Source: Pseudomonadota bacterium (GTDB lineage Bacteria > Pseudomonadota > Gammaproteobacteria > Xanthomonadales > Marinicellaceae). Taken from it: 12,851 bases of DNA. The DNA lies in contig QQUO01000305.1 in NCBI GenBank assembly GCA_008501575.1, positions 1-12,851 of the forward strand, given 5' to 3'. Shown in pieces: positions 5,810-12,851 of this stretch (position 1 is its first letter; each line of letters opens with the position of its first letter). The notes under the pieces were generated by a model, which did no database searches, was not told the DNA's origin, and saw only the letters and a list, made by a program, of their open reading frames with translations. A program made the translations under genes and the position numbers.

Positions 5810-7744
5810 ATGTCAAAAGTAATAGGTATTGATTTAGGAACCACCAATTCCTGTGTCGCCGTGATGGAAGGTAAAGACATCAAGGTGATAGAAAATGCAG
5901 AAGGCGATCGAACCACCCCATCGATTGTGGCTTTTACCGAAGAGGGTAAAACTTTAGTGGGTCAATCGGCTAAACGCCAGGCGGTGACCAATCCGGAAAA
6001 TACTTTATTTGCCATTAAGCGACTGATTGGTCGTAAATTTAATGAAGACGTGGTGAAAAAAGACCAGGATATTGTGCCCTATAAAATTATTGGTGCCGAT
6101 AATGGTGATGCCTGGGTTGAAGTGCGCGGTAAAAAAATGGCGCCTCAGGAAATCTCAGCCAGAATCTTGGAAAAAATGAAGTCCACTGCAGAAGATTACC
6201 TAGGTGAAAAAGTAGAAGCCGCGGTAATCACTGTGCCGGCTTATTTTAATGATTCACAACGCCAAGCGACCAAAGATGCCGGTAAAATTGCCGGTTTGGA
6301 AGTGAAACGCATTATTAACGAGCCAACCGCTGCAGCTTTGGCTTACGGTATGGATAAAAAAGGCGGTGATCGCACCATTGCAGTGTATGACCTGGGTGGT
6401 GGTACCTTTGATATCTCCATCATTGAAATTGCCGATATTGATGGCGAACAACAATTCGAAGTGTTGGCCACCAATGGTGACACCTTTTTAGGTGGTGAAG
6501 ACTTTGATAACCGTTTAATGGATTATTTGGTTGCAGAATTCAAAAAAGACCAAGGTGTTAATTTACAAAACGATCCATTGGCCTTGCAGCGATTAAAAGA
6601 AGCCGCAGAAAAAGCCAAGATCGAGTTATCAACCTTAGAACAAACCGAAGTTAACTTGCCTTACATTACTGCAGATGCCTCAGGACCAAAACACTTAAAC
6701 ATTAAAATCACCCGTTCAAAACTGGAATCCTTGGTTGATGAATTAGTGAAAAGAACGGTTGGCCCTTGTGAAACAGCGATTAAAGATGCCGGTATTTCCA
6801 TCAATGAAATAGCCGATGTGATTTTAGTCGGTGGTCAAACTCGGATGCCTGCGGTGCAAACGATTGTGGAAGAAACCTTTGGTAAAAAACCTCGTAAAGA
6901 CGTTAATCCCGATGAGGCTGTTGCCATGGGCGCGGCGGTGCAGGGTGGTGTGTTATCCGGAGATGTTAAAGACGTCTTGTTATTGGATGTGACACCCTTG
7001 TCGTTGGGTATTGAAACTTTGGGTGGCGTAATGACCAAGTTGATTGAGAAAAACACCACCATCCCAACCAAAGCATCACAGGTGTTTTCTACCGCTGAAG
7101 ACAATCAGTCTGCGGTCACAGTCCATGTGTTGCAGGGTGAACGTGAAGTGGCCAGTGCCAATAAATCGCTGGGTCAGTTTAATTTAGAGGGTATTTCCCC
7201 AGCCAAGCGGGGTATGCCACAAATTGAGGTGACTTTTGATATCGATGCCAACGGCATTATTCATGTGTCAGCAAAAGACAAGGCAACGGGTAAAGAGCAA
7301 CGCATTGAAATCAAAGCCGGCTCAGGATTATCAGATGAAGAAATTGATCAAATGATCAAAGACGCTGAGATAAATGCTGAAAAAGACAAGCAGTTTCATG
7401 AATTGGTACAAGCCCGTAATACCGCTGATGCCATGATTCATACTGCCAAAGAAACCTTGCAAGAGCACAAGGAAATCATTGATGACGGCGAAAAGTCGAG
7501 CGTTGAATCTGCCATTGAAGCCACTGAAAAAGCCATGAAAGAAGATAATAAGGTAGCCATTGAATCAGCCAATGAAGCCTTACAAGCGGCTTTACAACCG
7601 GTTATGCAAAAAGTGGCCCAGGCAGCACAAGCCGGTCAAGGTGAAACGGCTCAGGCCGGTGGTGAGCAACAACCAGAAAGTGGCAGTGATGATGATGTGG
7701 TTGATGCTGAATTTGAAGAAGTTGATGATGATAAAAAAGGCTGA
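5810..7744 (+). CDS. dnaK: DnaK, Hsp70 chaperone
   Basis: DnaK is the ATP-dependent Hsp70 that binds exposed hydrophobic segments and works with DnaJ and GrpE in folding and the heat-shock response. At 644 aa it is close to the E. coli protein (638). The ATPase domain opens with the phosphate-1 motif DLGTTNSC (residues 8-15). It also has YDLGGGTFDISI and the adenosine-site motif VILVGGQTRMPAV. The interdomain linker VLLLD is at 389-393, followed by the substrate-binding domain (TPLSLGIETLGGVMTKLI). The helical lid ends in a disordered Gln/Gly-rich tail and the conserved acidic DDVVDAEFEEVDDDKK. A GAGG Shine-Dalgarno precedes the ATG. An intrinsic terminator follows the stop, separating it from dnaJ. 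Confidence 0.99.
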   Translation: MSKVIGIDLGTTNSCVAVMEGKDIKVIENAEGDRTTPSIVAFTEEGKTLVGQSAKRQAVTNPENTLFAIKRLIGRKFNEDVVKKDQDIVPYKIIGADNGDAWVEVRGKKMAPQEISARILEKMKSTAEDYLGEKVEAAVITVPAYFNDSQRQATKDAGKIAGLEVKRIINEPTAAALAYGMDKKGGDRTIAVYDLGGGTFDISIIEIADIDGEQQFEVLATNGDTFLGGEDFDNRLMDYLVAEFKKDQGVNLQNDPLALQRLKEAAEKAKIELSTLEQTEVNLPYITADASGPKHLNIKITRSKLESLVDELVKRTVGPCETAIKDAGISINEIADVILVGGQTRMPAVQTIVEETFGKKPRKDVNPDEAVAMGAAVQGGVLSGDVKDVLLLDVTPLSLGIETLGGVMTKLIEKNTTIPTKASQVFSTAEDNQSAVTVHVLQGEREVASANKSLGQFNLEGISPAKRGMPQIEVTFDIDANGIIHVSAKDKATGKEQRIEIKAGSGLSDEEIDQMIKDAEINAEKDKQFHELVQARNTADAMIHTAKETLQEHKEIIDDGEKSSVESAIEATEKAMKEDNKVAIESANEALQAALQPVMQKVAQAAQAGQGETAQAGGEQQPESGSDDDVVDAEFEEVDDDKKG

Positions 7745-7764
7745 GCCTAAATTCAGCCATTAAC

Positions 7765-7801
7765 AAAAGCCGGTAGGGCCATAGAGCCACACCGGCTTTT
7801 T
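7765..7801 (+). terminator. Intrinsic terminator between dnaK and dnaJ
   Basis: AAAAGCCGGT (7765-7774) pairs perfectly with ACCGGCTTTT (7791-7800) and the T-run reaches 7801. The 16-base loop has an inner GGC/GCC pairing. The stem lies 20 bases after the dnaK stop and 36 bases before the dnaJ start. The flanking A and T tracts would let it act on either strand, but only plus-strand genes lie on both sides. It probably ends or attenuates dnaK transcripts. Confidence 0.88.
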
Positions 7802-7837
7802 CCATAAATTTCAATCACGATTAAGCAGTTAAATTGC

Positions 7838-8980
7838 ATGAACAAAGATTTATACAATATTTTAGGTGTCAATAAGTCAGCCAGCCAGGCAGAAATTAAA
7901 AAAGCTTATCGGCGCTTAGCGATGAAATATCACCCTGACCGTGCCGGTGATGATGCCACAGCTCAAGAAAGCTTCAAAGAAGCCAAAATGGCTTATGAAA
8001 TTCTTAAAGACGAACGAAAGCGCCAAATGTATGACCAATATGGCTTTGATGCCGTGTCCGGTCAAAATGGTACTGGCCCGGGCGGCTTTGGTGGCGGTTT
8101 TCATGGTGATGTGGGTGATATTTTTGGTGATATTTTTAGTGACATCTTTGGGGGTGGCCGTCGTGGTGGAAGATCTGCAGGTCCGCAACGGGGCCATGAC
8201 ATGCAAGTGGAAATGTCGGTGGAATTAGAAGAAGCCATTGAGGGTGTCGAAAAAGAAATCACATTACCAACCATGAGCAGCTGTGAACCTTGTCATGGCA
8301 GTGGCTCAAAGGATGGTAAAAAAAGCACCTGTCAAACCTGTCGTGGTATCGGTCAAGTGCGCATGCAACAAGGTATGTTTTCGGTGCAACAAACCTGTCC
8401 TGATTGTCGTGGTCAAGGCAGTACCATCAGTAATCCTTGCGGTCACTGTGGCGGTCAAGGCCGACGACGTGAAAACAGCACATTTAAAGTAAATATTCCC
8501 GCCGGTGTTGATGAAGGCGATCGCATTCGTTTAACCGGTAAAGGTGAAGCGGGCCCGCAAGGAGGTCCTGCCGGCGATTTATATGTCGATATTCGTGTTA
8601 AACCGCATGATATTTTTACCCGCAAAGGTGATGATTTACTGTGTGAAATACCGGTGGACTTTGCCACCGCATGTTTGGGTGGTGAACTCAATGTACCAAC
8701 ATTATCGGGTGCTGTGAAATTAAAAATTCCGGCTGAAACACAGTCCGGTAAGCAGTTTAGGGTTCGCGGCAAAGGTGTACAATCAGTGCGGTCACACAGT
8801 CAAGGCGATTTATTCTGTAAAGTACATGTTGAAACGCCTGTTAATCTTAGCCACGAACAAAAAGATATTTTGAAACAATTTGATGACAGTATTAAACAAG
8901 CCGGTGATAAGAATAATCCACAGCGTAAAGGCTGGTTTGATAATGTGAAATCTTTTTTAGATAAAGTCACCAATGGCTGA
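7838..8980 (+). CDS. dnaJ: DnaJ, Hsp40 co-chaperone
   Basis: DnaJ delivers unfolded substrates to DnaK and stimulates its ATPase. The product is a full-length class A protein of 380 aa. The J-domain spans residues 1 to about 70 with the essential HPD at 32-34. A Gly/Phe-rich linker of about 73-110 contains three DIF repeats (DIFGDIFSDIF). The two zinc sites are formed by CEPC (149-152), CQTC (165-168), CPDC (187-190) and CGHC (201-204). The C-terminal substrate-binding barrels follow. No good Shine-Dalgarno precedes the ATG, and a strong terminator ends only 36 bases upstream. Expression therefore depends on read-through or on a weak promoter in that gap. Its stop overlaps the dapB start by 8 bases. 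Confidence 0.98.
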   Translation: MNKDLYNILGVNKSASQAEIKKAYRRLAMKYHPDRAGDDATAQESFKEAKMAYEILKDERKRQMYDQYGFDAVSGQNGTGPGGFGGGFHGDVGDIFGDIFSDIFGGGRRGGRSAGPQRGHDMQVEMSVELEEAIEGVEKEITLPTMSSCEPCHGSGSKDGKKSTCQTCRGIGQVRMQQGMFSVQQTCPDCRGQGSTISNPCGHCGGQGRRRENSTFKVNIPAGVDEGDRIRLTGKGEAGPQGGPAGDLYVDIRVKPHDIFTRKGDDLLCEIPVDFATACLGGELNVPTLSGAVKLKIPAETQSGKQFRVRGKGVQSVRSHSQGDLFCKVHVETPVNLSHEQKDILKQFDDSIKQAGDKNNPQRKGWFDNVKSFLDKVTNG

Positions 8981-9746
8981 TTCAATTCAGGTTATTATCA
9001 GTGGTGCCAGTGGCCGAATGGGGCAAAGATTACTGAAAGTCTTAAGTGAGCAAGAACAGATTACTGTGGTTGCCGGTTTAGTTTCGGCTGACAACCACCA
9101 TCTTGGTAAACCCTTATCCGTGCTGTCTAATAATCGTGAAGACACTGCCCCCATCGTCAGTGACTTGCAAGGATTGACGGCGGATGTGGTCATCGATTTT
9201 TCCCAGGCGAGTGCCTTTAACGCGGTGATTGATTATTGTGTTATGAGCGAAACGGCTTTGGTCAGTGGTACCACCGGTTTAAGTCAGGCTCAATTTGACC
9301 GCATCAGCCAGGCAGGCTATTTTATACCCGTTTTGTGGGCTGCAAATTTCTCATTAAATATACAGATTATCAATAACTTATTACAGGTTTTTAAACAGTT
9401 TAATCACCAAGCAAGTTACCGCATAAAAGAAACCCATCATCAACATAAAATCGATGCACCTTCGGGTACTGCCATATCGCTGGCGCAAAGTCTAAGCAGC
9501 AGCCAACAATTAACGGTGGTGGCTGACAACAAGTTTTTACTGGGTGAAATCAATATTGAATCAGTGCGGCAGGCTGAAGTGCCCGGTACTCATCTCATTC
9601 AATGCGATTTCCCCAATGAGCGAATCAGCATCGAACACGTGGCCAAAAGCGGTGATTTATTTGCCGAGGGTGCGGTGTCTGCGGCAATGTGGTTGGCGCA
9701 ACAAGACAAAGGCGTGTATGATTTGAACGCCATTTTATTGGCTTAA
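8973..9746 (+). CDS. dapB: DapB, 4-hydroxy-tetrahydrodipicolinate reductase
   Basis: DapB reduces the DapA product in the diaminopimelate pathway to lysine and peptidoglycan, using NAD(P)H in the cytoplasm. The Rossmann motif GASGRMG is at residues 11-17 and SGTTG at 98-102. The catalytic signature ETHHQHKIDAPSGTA is at 153-167, containing the His pair 155/156 and Lys159. The C-terminal block IEHVAKSGDLFAEGAV fits the family, but where E. coli has HKASSR the Arg is replaced by Gly. The protein is 257 aa against 273 in E. coli. Most of the difference is a shortened stretch after the active site (about residues 172-195). Its ATG lies inside the end of dnaJ (overlap ATGGCTGA), implying coupled translation. 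The dnaJ-dapB order is common in gammaproteobacteria, but carAB does not follow here. Confidence 0.96.
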   Translation: MADSIQVIISGASGRMGQRLLKVLSEQEQITVVAGLVSADNHHLGKPLSVLSNNREDTAPIVSDLQGLTADVVIDFSQASAFNAVIDYCVMSETALVSGTTGLSQAQFDRISQAGYFIPVLWAANFSLNIQIINNLLQVFKQFNHQASYRIKETHHQHKIDAPSGTAISLAQSLSSSQQLTVVADNKFLLGEINIESVRQAEVPGTHLIQCDFPNERISIEHVAKSGDLFAEGAVSAAMWLAQQDKGVYDLNAILLA

Positions 9747-9757
9747 ATAAAGCCGGC

Positions 9758-10825
9758 TTAATTAAGTTGCTGTCCCATCATGGTATTCCGCCCTAATTTC
9801 TTAGCCTCATAGAGGGCTTTATCAGCGGCTTCAAACCAGCTGCGAATGTCTTTTGGGGCTGTGGTCACCGTGGCCAGTCCAATACTGACGGAACAACACA
9901 AATCAGAGGCAATGGTTTGGATTTGATTAATGGCCTGGTTAATGGATGCGGCCACTTGTTTTGCTTTTTTTAAGTCTGCCGGTATCACCACAATGAATTC
10001 ATCGCCACCCAGGCGACCAATAATGGCGTTATTTTGACAACTGTTTTTAATCACTTGTGCCGTGCTAATCAAGATGTCATCACCAATGGCATGACCATGT
10101 ATGTCATTAATGGCTTTAAACTGATCAACATCAATCAACATCAAGGTTAAAGGATTGTCGCTGTCGGGATTATGCGTATCGATTAAATTTTGGGTTTTTT
10201 GTTGCCATGTTCTGCGATTATACAGGCTTGTTAAATCATCTTGCTGGCTGAGTTTTTTGAGCAGCCTGTTTTGCGTTTGTACCCGATGGATCAAACGATG
10301 TGCATTAAAGCTAACCACGGTAAAGTGGATAATTATCAAAGGCAGACAACCGATAATAATAAAATAACTGGTTCGCGGTTGCCAGCTTACATTAAACAAT
10401 AAAGCAACCACGCCGATTGTCACTATTGACAAGGCAAAGGCTTTCCACCATATACCTTTTATGGCTGTATTTACCTTATCGGTGACATTAAGCATAATAA
10501 GTAGCACCGAGGGCAATAAATTAAAAGCCATAAGTGGCACCAAGGAACCGGCAATAATGGAATCCATGAGCAGGTTAAGTTTTTCGGTTGCAAAAGGGTT
10601 TTTGCTTAATTGGGTCAGTTGGAAGGCAATGTGAGGCCACAAAACGCAGCTGAATACCGCCCAGGACCAGACCCAAATGTTAGCCTGTAACTCAATTAAA
10701 ACAGAGCCAACGGCAATGCCTGCCATTAGCATACCCAGGATGCGCATGGGGTAAATCGCTCGTGGCAAACGACTCAGGCTACTTAGGTTTTTTGTTTTGT
10801 GGATCGAACTAAACGATGGCCTCAT
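9758..10825 (-). CDS. MASE2-GGDEF diguanylate cyclase (DgcC/AdrA-like)
   Basis: This inner-membrane enzyme is predicted to make cyclic di-GMP from two GTP. Residues of about 20-115 match the MASE2 sensor domain, including ANIWVWSWAVFSCVLWPHIAF and the conserved FNLLPSVLL. Further membrane segments run to about residue 175. The GGDEF domain follows with DDLTSLYNRR, LIDVDQFKAINDIHGHAIGDD and the active-site loop GRLGGDEF (GGDEF at 273-277). This is the architecture of E. coli DgcC (AdrA), which controls cellulose, but no cellulose genes are in view. The inhibitory I-site RxxD, normally five residues before GGDEF, reads QNNA here. I prefer the ATG at 10825 (355 aa) over upstream TTG codons. A strong promoter lies just upstream. 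The gene converges on dapB with 11 bases between the stops. Confidence 0.93.
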   Translation of the reverse strand: MRPSFSSIHKTKNLSSLSRLPRAIYPMRILGMLMAGIAVGSVLIELQANIWVWSWAVFSCVLWPHIAFQLTQLSKNPFATEKLNLLMDSIIAGSLVPLMAFNLLPSVLLIMLNVTDKVNTAIKGIWWKAFALSIVTIGVVALLFNVSWQPRTSYFIIIGCLPLIIIHFTVVSFNAHRLIHRVQTQNRLLKKLSQQDDLTSLYNRRTWQQKTQNLIDTHNPDSDNPLTLMLIDVDQFKAINDIHGHAIGDDILISTAQVIKNSCQNNAIIGRLGGDEFIVVIPADLKKAKQVAASINQAINQIQTIASDLCCSVSIGLATVTTAPKDIRSWFEAADKALYEAKKLGRNTMMGQQLN

Positions 10826-10855
10826 CAACAATGATTTCTTGGGGTTGAACTGTTT

Positions 10856-10885
10856 ATTATATAGAATTTTTATTTATATTGTTAA
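10856..10885 (-). promoter_or_regulatory. Sigma70 promoter for the diguanylate cyclase gene
   Basis: On the minus strand, TTAACA (10885-10880, five of six to TTGACA) and a perfect TATAAT (10861-10856) are separated by 18 bases of very AT-rich DNA. The predicted start is near 10849, giving a leader of about 24 bases before the ATG at 10825. The cyclase can therefore be expressed independently of the upstream DUF1207 gene. Confidence 0.68.
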
Positions 10886-10965
10886 TGAGTATTGGTTGAG
10901 TGCCCCTTATTATTAACGTTCACCAGGGTTTTATCAGTTTGAAAAGGGATTTTGCTTAAACATCC

Positions 10966-10995
10966 AACATCGTTTGATGCTTATCACGATGTTTT
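10966..10995. terminator. Hairpin in the gap between the DUF1207 gene and the cyclase gene
   Basis: AACATCG (10966-10972) pairs with CGATGTT (10987-10993), and the inner TGAT (10975-10978) pairs with ATCA (10983-10986) around a GCTT loop. This gives 11 pairs with a two-base bulge. A TTTT run follows only on the plus strand (10992-10995). On the minus strand, where the DUF1207 gene ends 42 bases away, the T-tract is missing. It may still act as a transcript-end structure. The rest of this roughly 200-base gap holds only the cyclase promoter. Confidence 0.4.
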
Positions 10996-11037
10996 AGCTC
11001 ACACTGGTTTTTTAATTCATGCGCTACAAGCTTGATA

Positions 11038-12039
11038 TCACCATTCATTATAGAGGCTTAAACCGAAATAATTAAAATCTTCGGTAAAAAACTGACCGTA
11101 GGGCGAGTGGCCTTCCTGGTACTCTAAAAACACATTCACCGGTCGATTAAACCACTTATTAATTTTAAATCCAGCACGTAGTGTCAGGTTGAGATCCCGG
11201 TCTGCCTCTGCCCATGATGATAAATCCATAGCCACCACCGGGGTAAAATCAGAATAATTAGCCGCTTGATATTGCCAGCCGGCTTGCCACTGAAACTTGT
11301 GTAAGCCACTGGGTTCCATACGGGTGATAAAACCGCCACCACCGTAGATATCCCATTGGCCCAAGTTTTTAAAGGCCAGAAATTTCAGGGTTTCGTAGGA
11401 GAGGTTTAGTCTTTTTGTCAGATAGTCCTGGTTTTCAATCAAGAACTCATCACCCAAATGGGTGCTGCGATGCCGGTAGGATAATCGCCATGACCAATTG
11501 GGTCGATTTTGGACCAGTTCACCACCAACACTAAAATCGGTATTAATTAATGCCCCACCACTGTTGTTTCGGGTGCTGAGTTCCTCGACATCAAATTGTG
11601 CCCGTATTTGCCCGAACACATTAAAGTGAACATCCGGTTGTTGCGAAAACGAAAAGTCTGCCATGTTAATTCGATGCCCCAGGCTGATTAACATGGCATC
11701 AAATTCAGCACCCAATAAATCCATGCGTCCAACACTGTACATAAACCCGGCTTCATTCAGGTCAGCCGTTAAGGCAGGCAATTGTTTTGCTGTTATGGGT
11801 TGCTTGTCCTTTTGATTTAAAGCTTGTTCCGCGGCTTCCTGCTGTTGTGGTGATAAGGTTTCAGCATCGTTTTTGGGCTGTTGTTCTTTACTTAAGTTGT
11901 CATAACAAACCAAGCGGGCAAAATCGCTTTGTAATTGGCTGCATTGTTGCAATGATTCAGCCAGTTTCTGGTTAGATGTCGGGCCAGACTGAACCTGTGC
12001 AGCGAATAATATAAGCAGTAGATGTGGTTTTATACGCAT
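11038..12039 (-). CDS. DUF1207-type outer-membrane beta-barrel protein
   Basis: The function is unknown. Residues 1-18 (MRIKPHLLLILFAAQVQS) are a signal peptide. Residues 30-48 carry the motif C-x11-C with RLVCYD, seen at the N-terminus of several secreted proteobacterial proteins including some phospholipase A homologues. A Gln-rich linker to about residue 90 leads to a domain of alternating aromatic strands. That domain has HLGDEFLI (194-201), LNLSYETLKFLA (211-222) and GHSPYGQFF (310-318), which I recognise from memory as DUF1207 signatures. The chain ends in Trp, as many outer-membrane barrels end in an aromatic residue. The catalytic region of phospholipase A1 is not seen. An in-frame GTG at 12066 lies inside the upstream terminator hairpin, so the ATG at 12039 (333 aa), which starts the signal peptide, is preferred. 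No clear promoter is visible between the terminator and the ATG. Confidence 0.78.
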   Translation of the reverse strand: MRIKPHLLLILFAAQVQSGPTSNQKLAESLQQCSQLQSDFARLVCYDNLSKEQQPKNDAETLSPQQQEAAEQALNQKDKQPITAKQLPALTADLNEAGFMYSVGRMDLLGAEFDAMLISLGHRINMADFSFSQQPDVHFNVFGQIRAQFDVEELSTRNNSGGALINTDFSVGGELVQNRPNWSWRLSYRHRSTHLGDEFLIENQDYLTKRLNLSYETLKFLAFKNLGQWDIYGGGGFITRMEPSGLHKFQWQAGWQYQAANYSDFTPVVAMDLSSWAEADRDLNLTLRAGFKINKWFNRPVNVFLEYQEGHSPYGQFFTEDFNYFGLSLYNEW

Positions 12040-12057
12040 AAAATTATCGATTGATTT

Positions 12058-12091
12058 AAAAGCCACCGAATCAGCAAGTGATTCGGTGGCT
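12058..12091 (-). terminator. Intrinsic terminator of acnA
   Basis: AGCCACCGAATCA (12061-12073) pairs perfectly over 13 bases with 12079-12091 around a 5-base loop. On the minus strand the stem is followed by TTTTAAA, with the T-run at 12061-12058. It lies 9 bases after the acnA stop and upstream of the DUF1207 start at 12039. The DUF1207 gene therefore needs read-through or a promoter of its own that is not obvious here. Confidence 0.85.
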
Positions 12092-12100
12092 TGTATCAGC

Positions 12101-12851
12101 TTATTGGGCTAAATTTCTTAACACATAATGTAAGATGCCACCGTGACGACAGTATTCTATTTCTTTTGGTGTGTCAATACGAACATCCACTTCAAATTCA
12201 ATGGTGCCGCCGTCTTGTTGGTGAACCTTAACCTGGGCTGTTTTGCTGTTACCATTGTCTAAGCCGATGATGTCATAACTCTCCTGACCGGTTAAACCAT
12301 AGGTTTCGGCACTTTCGCCTGCTTTAAATTGTAACGGAATGACCCCCATACCGACTAAGTTTGAGCGGTGAATGCGTTCATAACTTTGCACCAGGACCGC
12401 TTTTACACCCAATAGGTTGGTGCCTTTGGCCGCCCAATCCCGTGACGATCCGGTGCCATATTCGGTGCCGGCAATAATCAACAGTGGTACATTGTCCTGC
12501 TGGTATTGCATGGCGGCATCAAAAATGCTCATTTGTTCATCAGAGGGTTGATGTCGGGTCCAGCCACCTTCAGTGCCGGGGGCCAGTTGGTTGCGTAAAC
12601 GGATATTGGCAAAAGTTCCACGCATCATCACTTCGTGGTTGCCGCGGCGCGAACCATAGGAATTAAATTCAGCTTTTGACACGCCTTTTTCTTTAAGGTA
12701 TCGGCCGGCCGGTGAATCCTCGGCAATGGCACCCGCCGGTGAAATATGATCGGTGGTCACCGAATCTCCCAGTTTAGCCAAAACTCTGGCGCCGGAAATG
12801 TCACTGATCCCACCAATGTCCAAGGTCATGCCTTCAAAATAAGGTGGGTTT
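12101..12851 (-). CDS. acnA: Aconitate hydratase AcnA, C-terminal part (gene continues beyond the window)
   Basis: Aconitase interconverts citrate and isocitrate in the TCA cycle using a [4Fe-4S] cluster. Only the last 250 or so residues are present. The frame is open from the window edge, reading NPPYFEGMTLD. Visible signatures are those of the swivel domain: LGDSVTTDHISPAGAI, NSYGSRRGNHEVMMRGTFAN, the substrate-site loop GTGSSRDWAAKG, ERIHRSNLVGMGV and the end GGILHYVLRNLA. The pattern fits AcnA/IRP1-type aconitase rather than AcnB, whose domains are ordered differently. The cluster cysteines lie in the missing upstream part. A strong hairpin terminator follows the stop. Confidence 0.97.
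   Translation of the reverse strand, partial: NPPYFEGMTLDIGGISDISGARVLAKLGDSVTTDHISPAGAIAEDSPAGRYLKEKGVSKAEFNSYGSRRGNHEVMMRGTFANIRLRNQLAPGTEGGWTRHQPSDEQMSIFDAAMQYQQDNVPLLIIAGTEYGTGSSRDWAAKGTNLLGVKAVLVQSYERIHRSNLVGMGVIPLQFKAGESAETYGLTGQESYDIIGLDNGNSKTAQVKVHQQDGGTIEFEVDVRIDTPKEIEYCRHGGILHYVLRNLAQ

Noticed and set aside
5563..5916. Minus-strand frame of 117 codons across the grpE-dnaK gap
   Set aside because: It overlaps the ends of two certain genes, has no ribosome binding site, and its sequence reads as the antisense of grpE and dnaK at both ends.
7602..7814. Minus-strand His-rich frame at the dnaK end
   Set aside because: The histidines come from antisense reading of the acidic DnaK tail codons, and the frame crosses the terminator.
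9750..9759. Terminator between dapB and the cyclase gene
   Set aside because: AAGCCGGCTT is a perfect palindrome but has no loop and no T-run, so it is too short to form a terminator.
11038..12039. Phospholipase A1 (PldA)
   Set aside because: The N-terminal RLVCYD motif and barrel look suggested it, but the PldA catalytic His/Ser region is not found and the C-terminal signatures fit DUF1207 better.

Overview
The window looks like chromosomal DNA from a gammaproteobacterium, moderately AT-rich by eye. The main evidence is gene order: recN diverging from grpE-dnaK-dnaJ-dapB is a recognised gammaproteobacterial arrangement. The proteins also match the Escherichia coli families closely; for example, UbiU keeps its four cluster cysteines at the same residue numbers as in E. 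coli. The genus cannot be fixed from this sequence. I see no tRNA, rRNA, CRISPR array, insertion sequence or phage gene.

Left arm (1-4945, all minus strand): recN is followed 3 bases later by a secreted Cys-containing helical protein of unknown function (393 aa). Then come ubiU and ubiV, which overlap and encode the two Fe-S U32-family proteins of oxygen-independent ubiquinone hydroxylation. A perfect FNR/ANR-type palindrome sits 64 bases upstream of the ubiU start, so the pair is probably switched on when oxygen is scarce. At the extreme left edge a coding-like frame just after ubiV is broken by a TGA.

Centre (4946-9746): a 109-bp divergent region with overlapping promoters serves recN (DNA repair) and grpE. 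On the plus strand grpE, dnaK and dnaJ encode the Hsp70 chaperone machine, and dapB (lysine and cell-wall precursor synthesis) overlaps the end of dnaJ. Both grpE and dnaK are preceded by similar promoter-like blocks starting CTTGAAT. A strong intrinsic terminator lies between dnaK and dnaJ and probably lowers dnaJ-dapB expression relative to dnaK.

Right arm (9747-12851, all minus strand): from upstream to downstream it holds the 3' end of acnA (aconitase), a strong terminator, a DUF1207-type outer-membrane barrel protein, and a MASE2-GGDEF diguanylate cyclase of the DgcC/AdrA architecture. The cyclase has its own consensus-like promoter and lacks the usual product-inhibition site.

No wholly new system is evident. 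The most useful leads are the FNR-type control of ubiUV, the terminator splitting dnaK from dnaJ, the unknown secreted protein between recN and ubiU, the cyclase without an I-site, the DUF1207 protein and the broken frame at the left edge.
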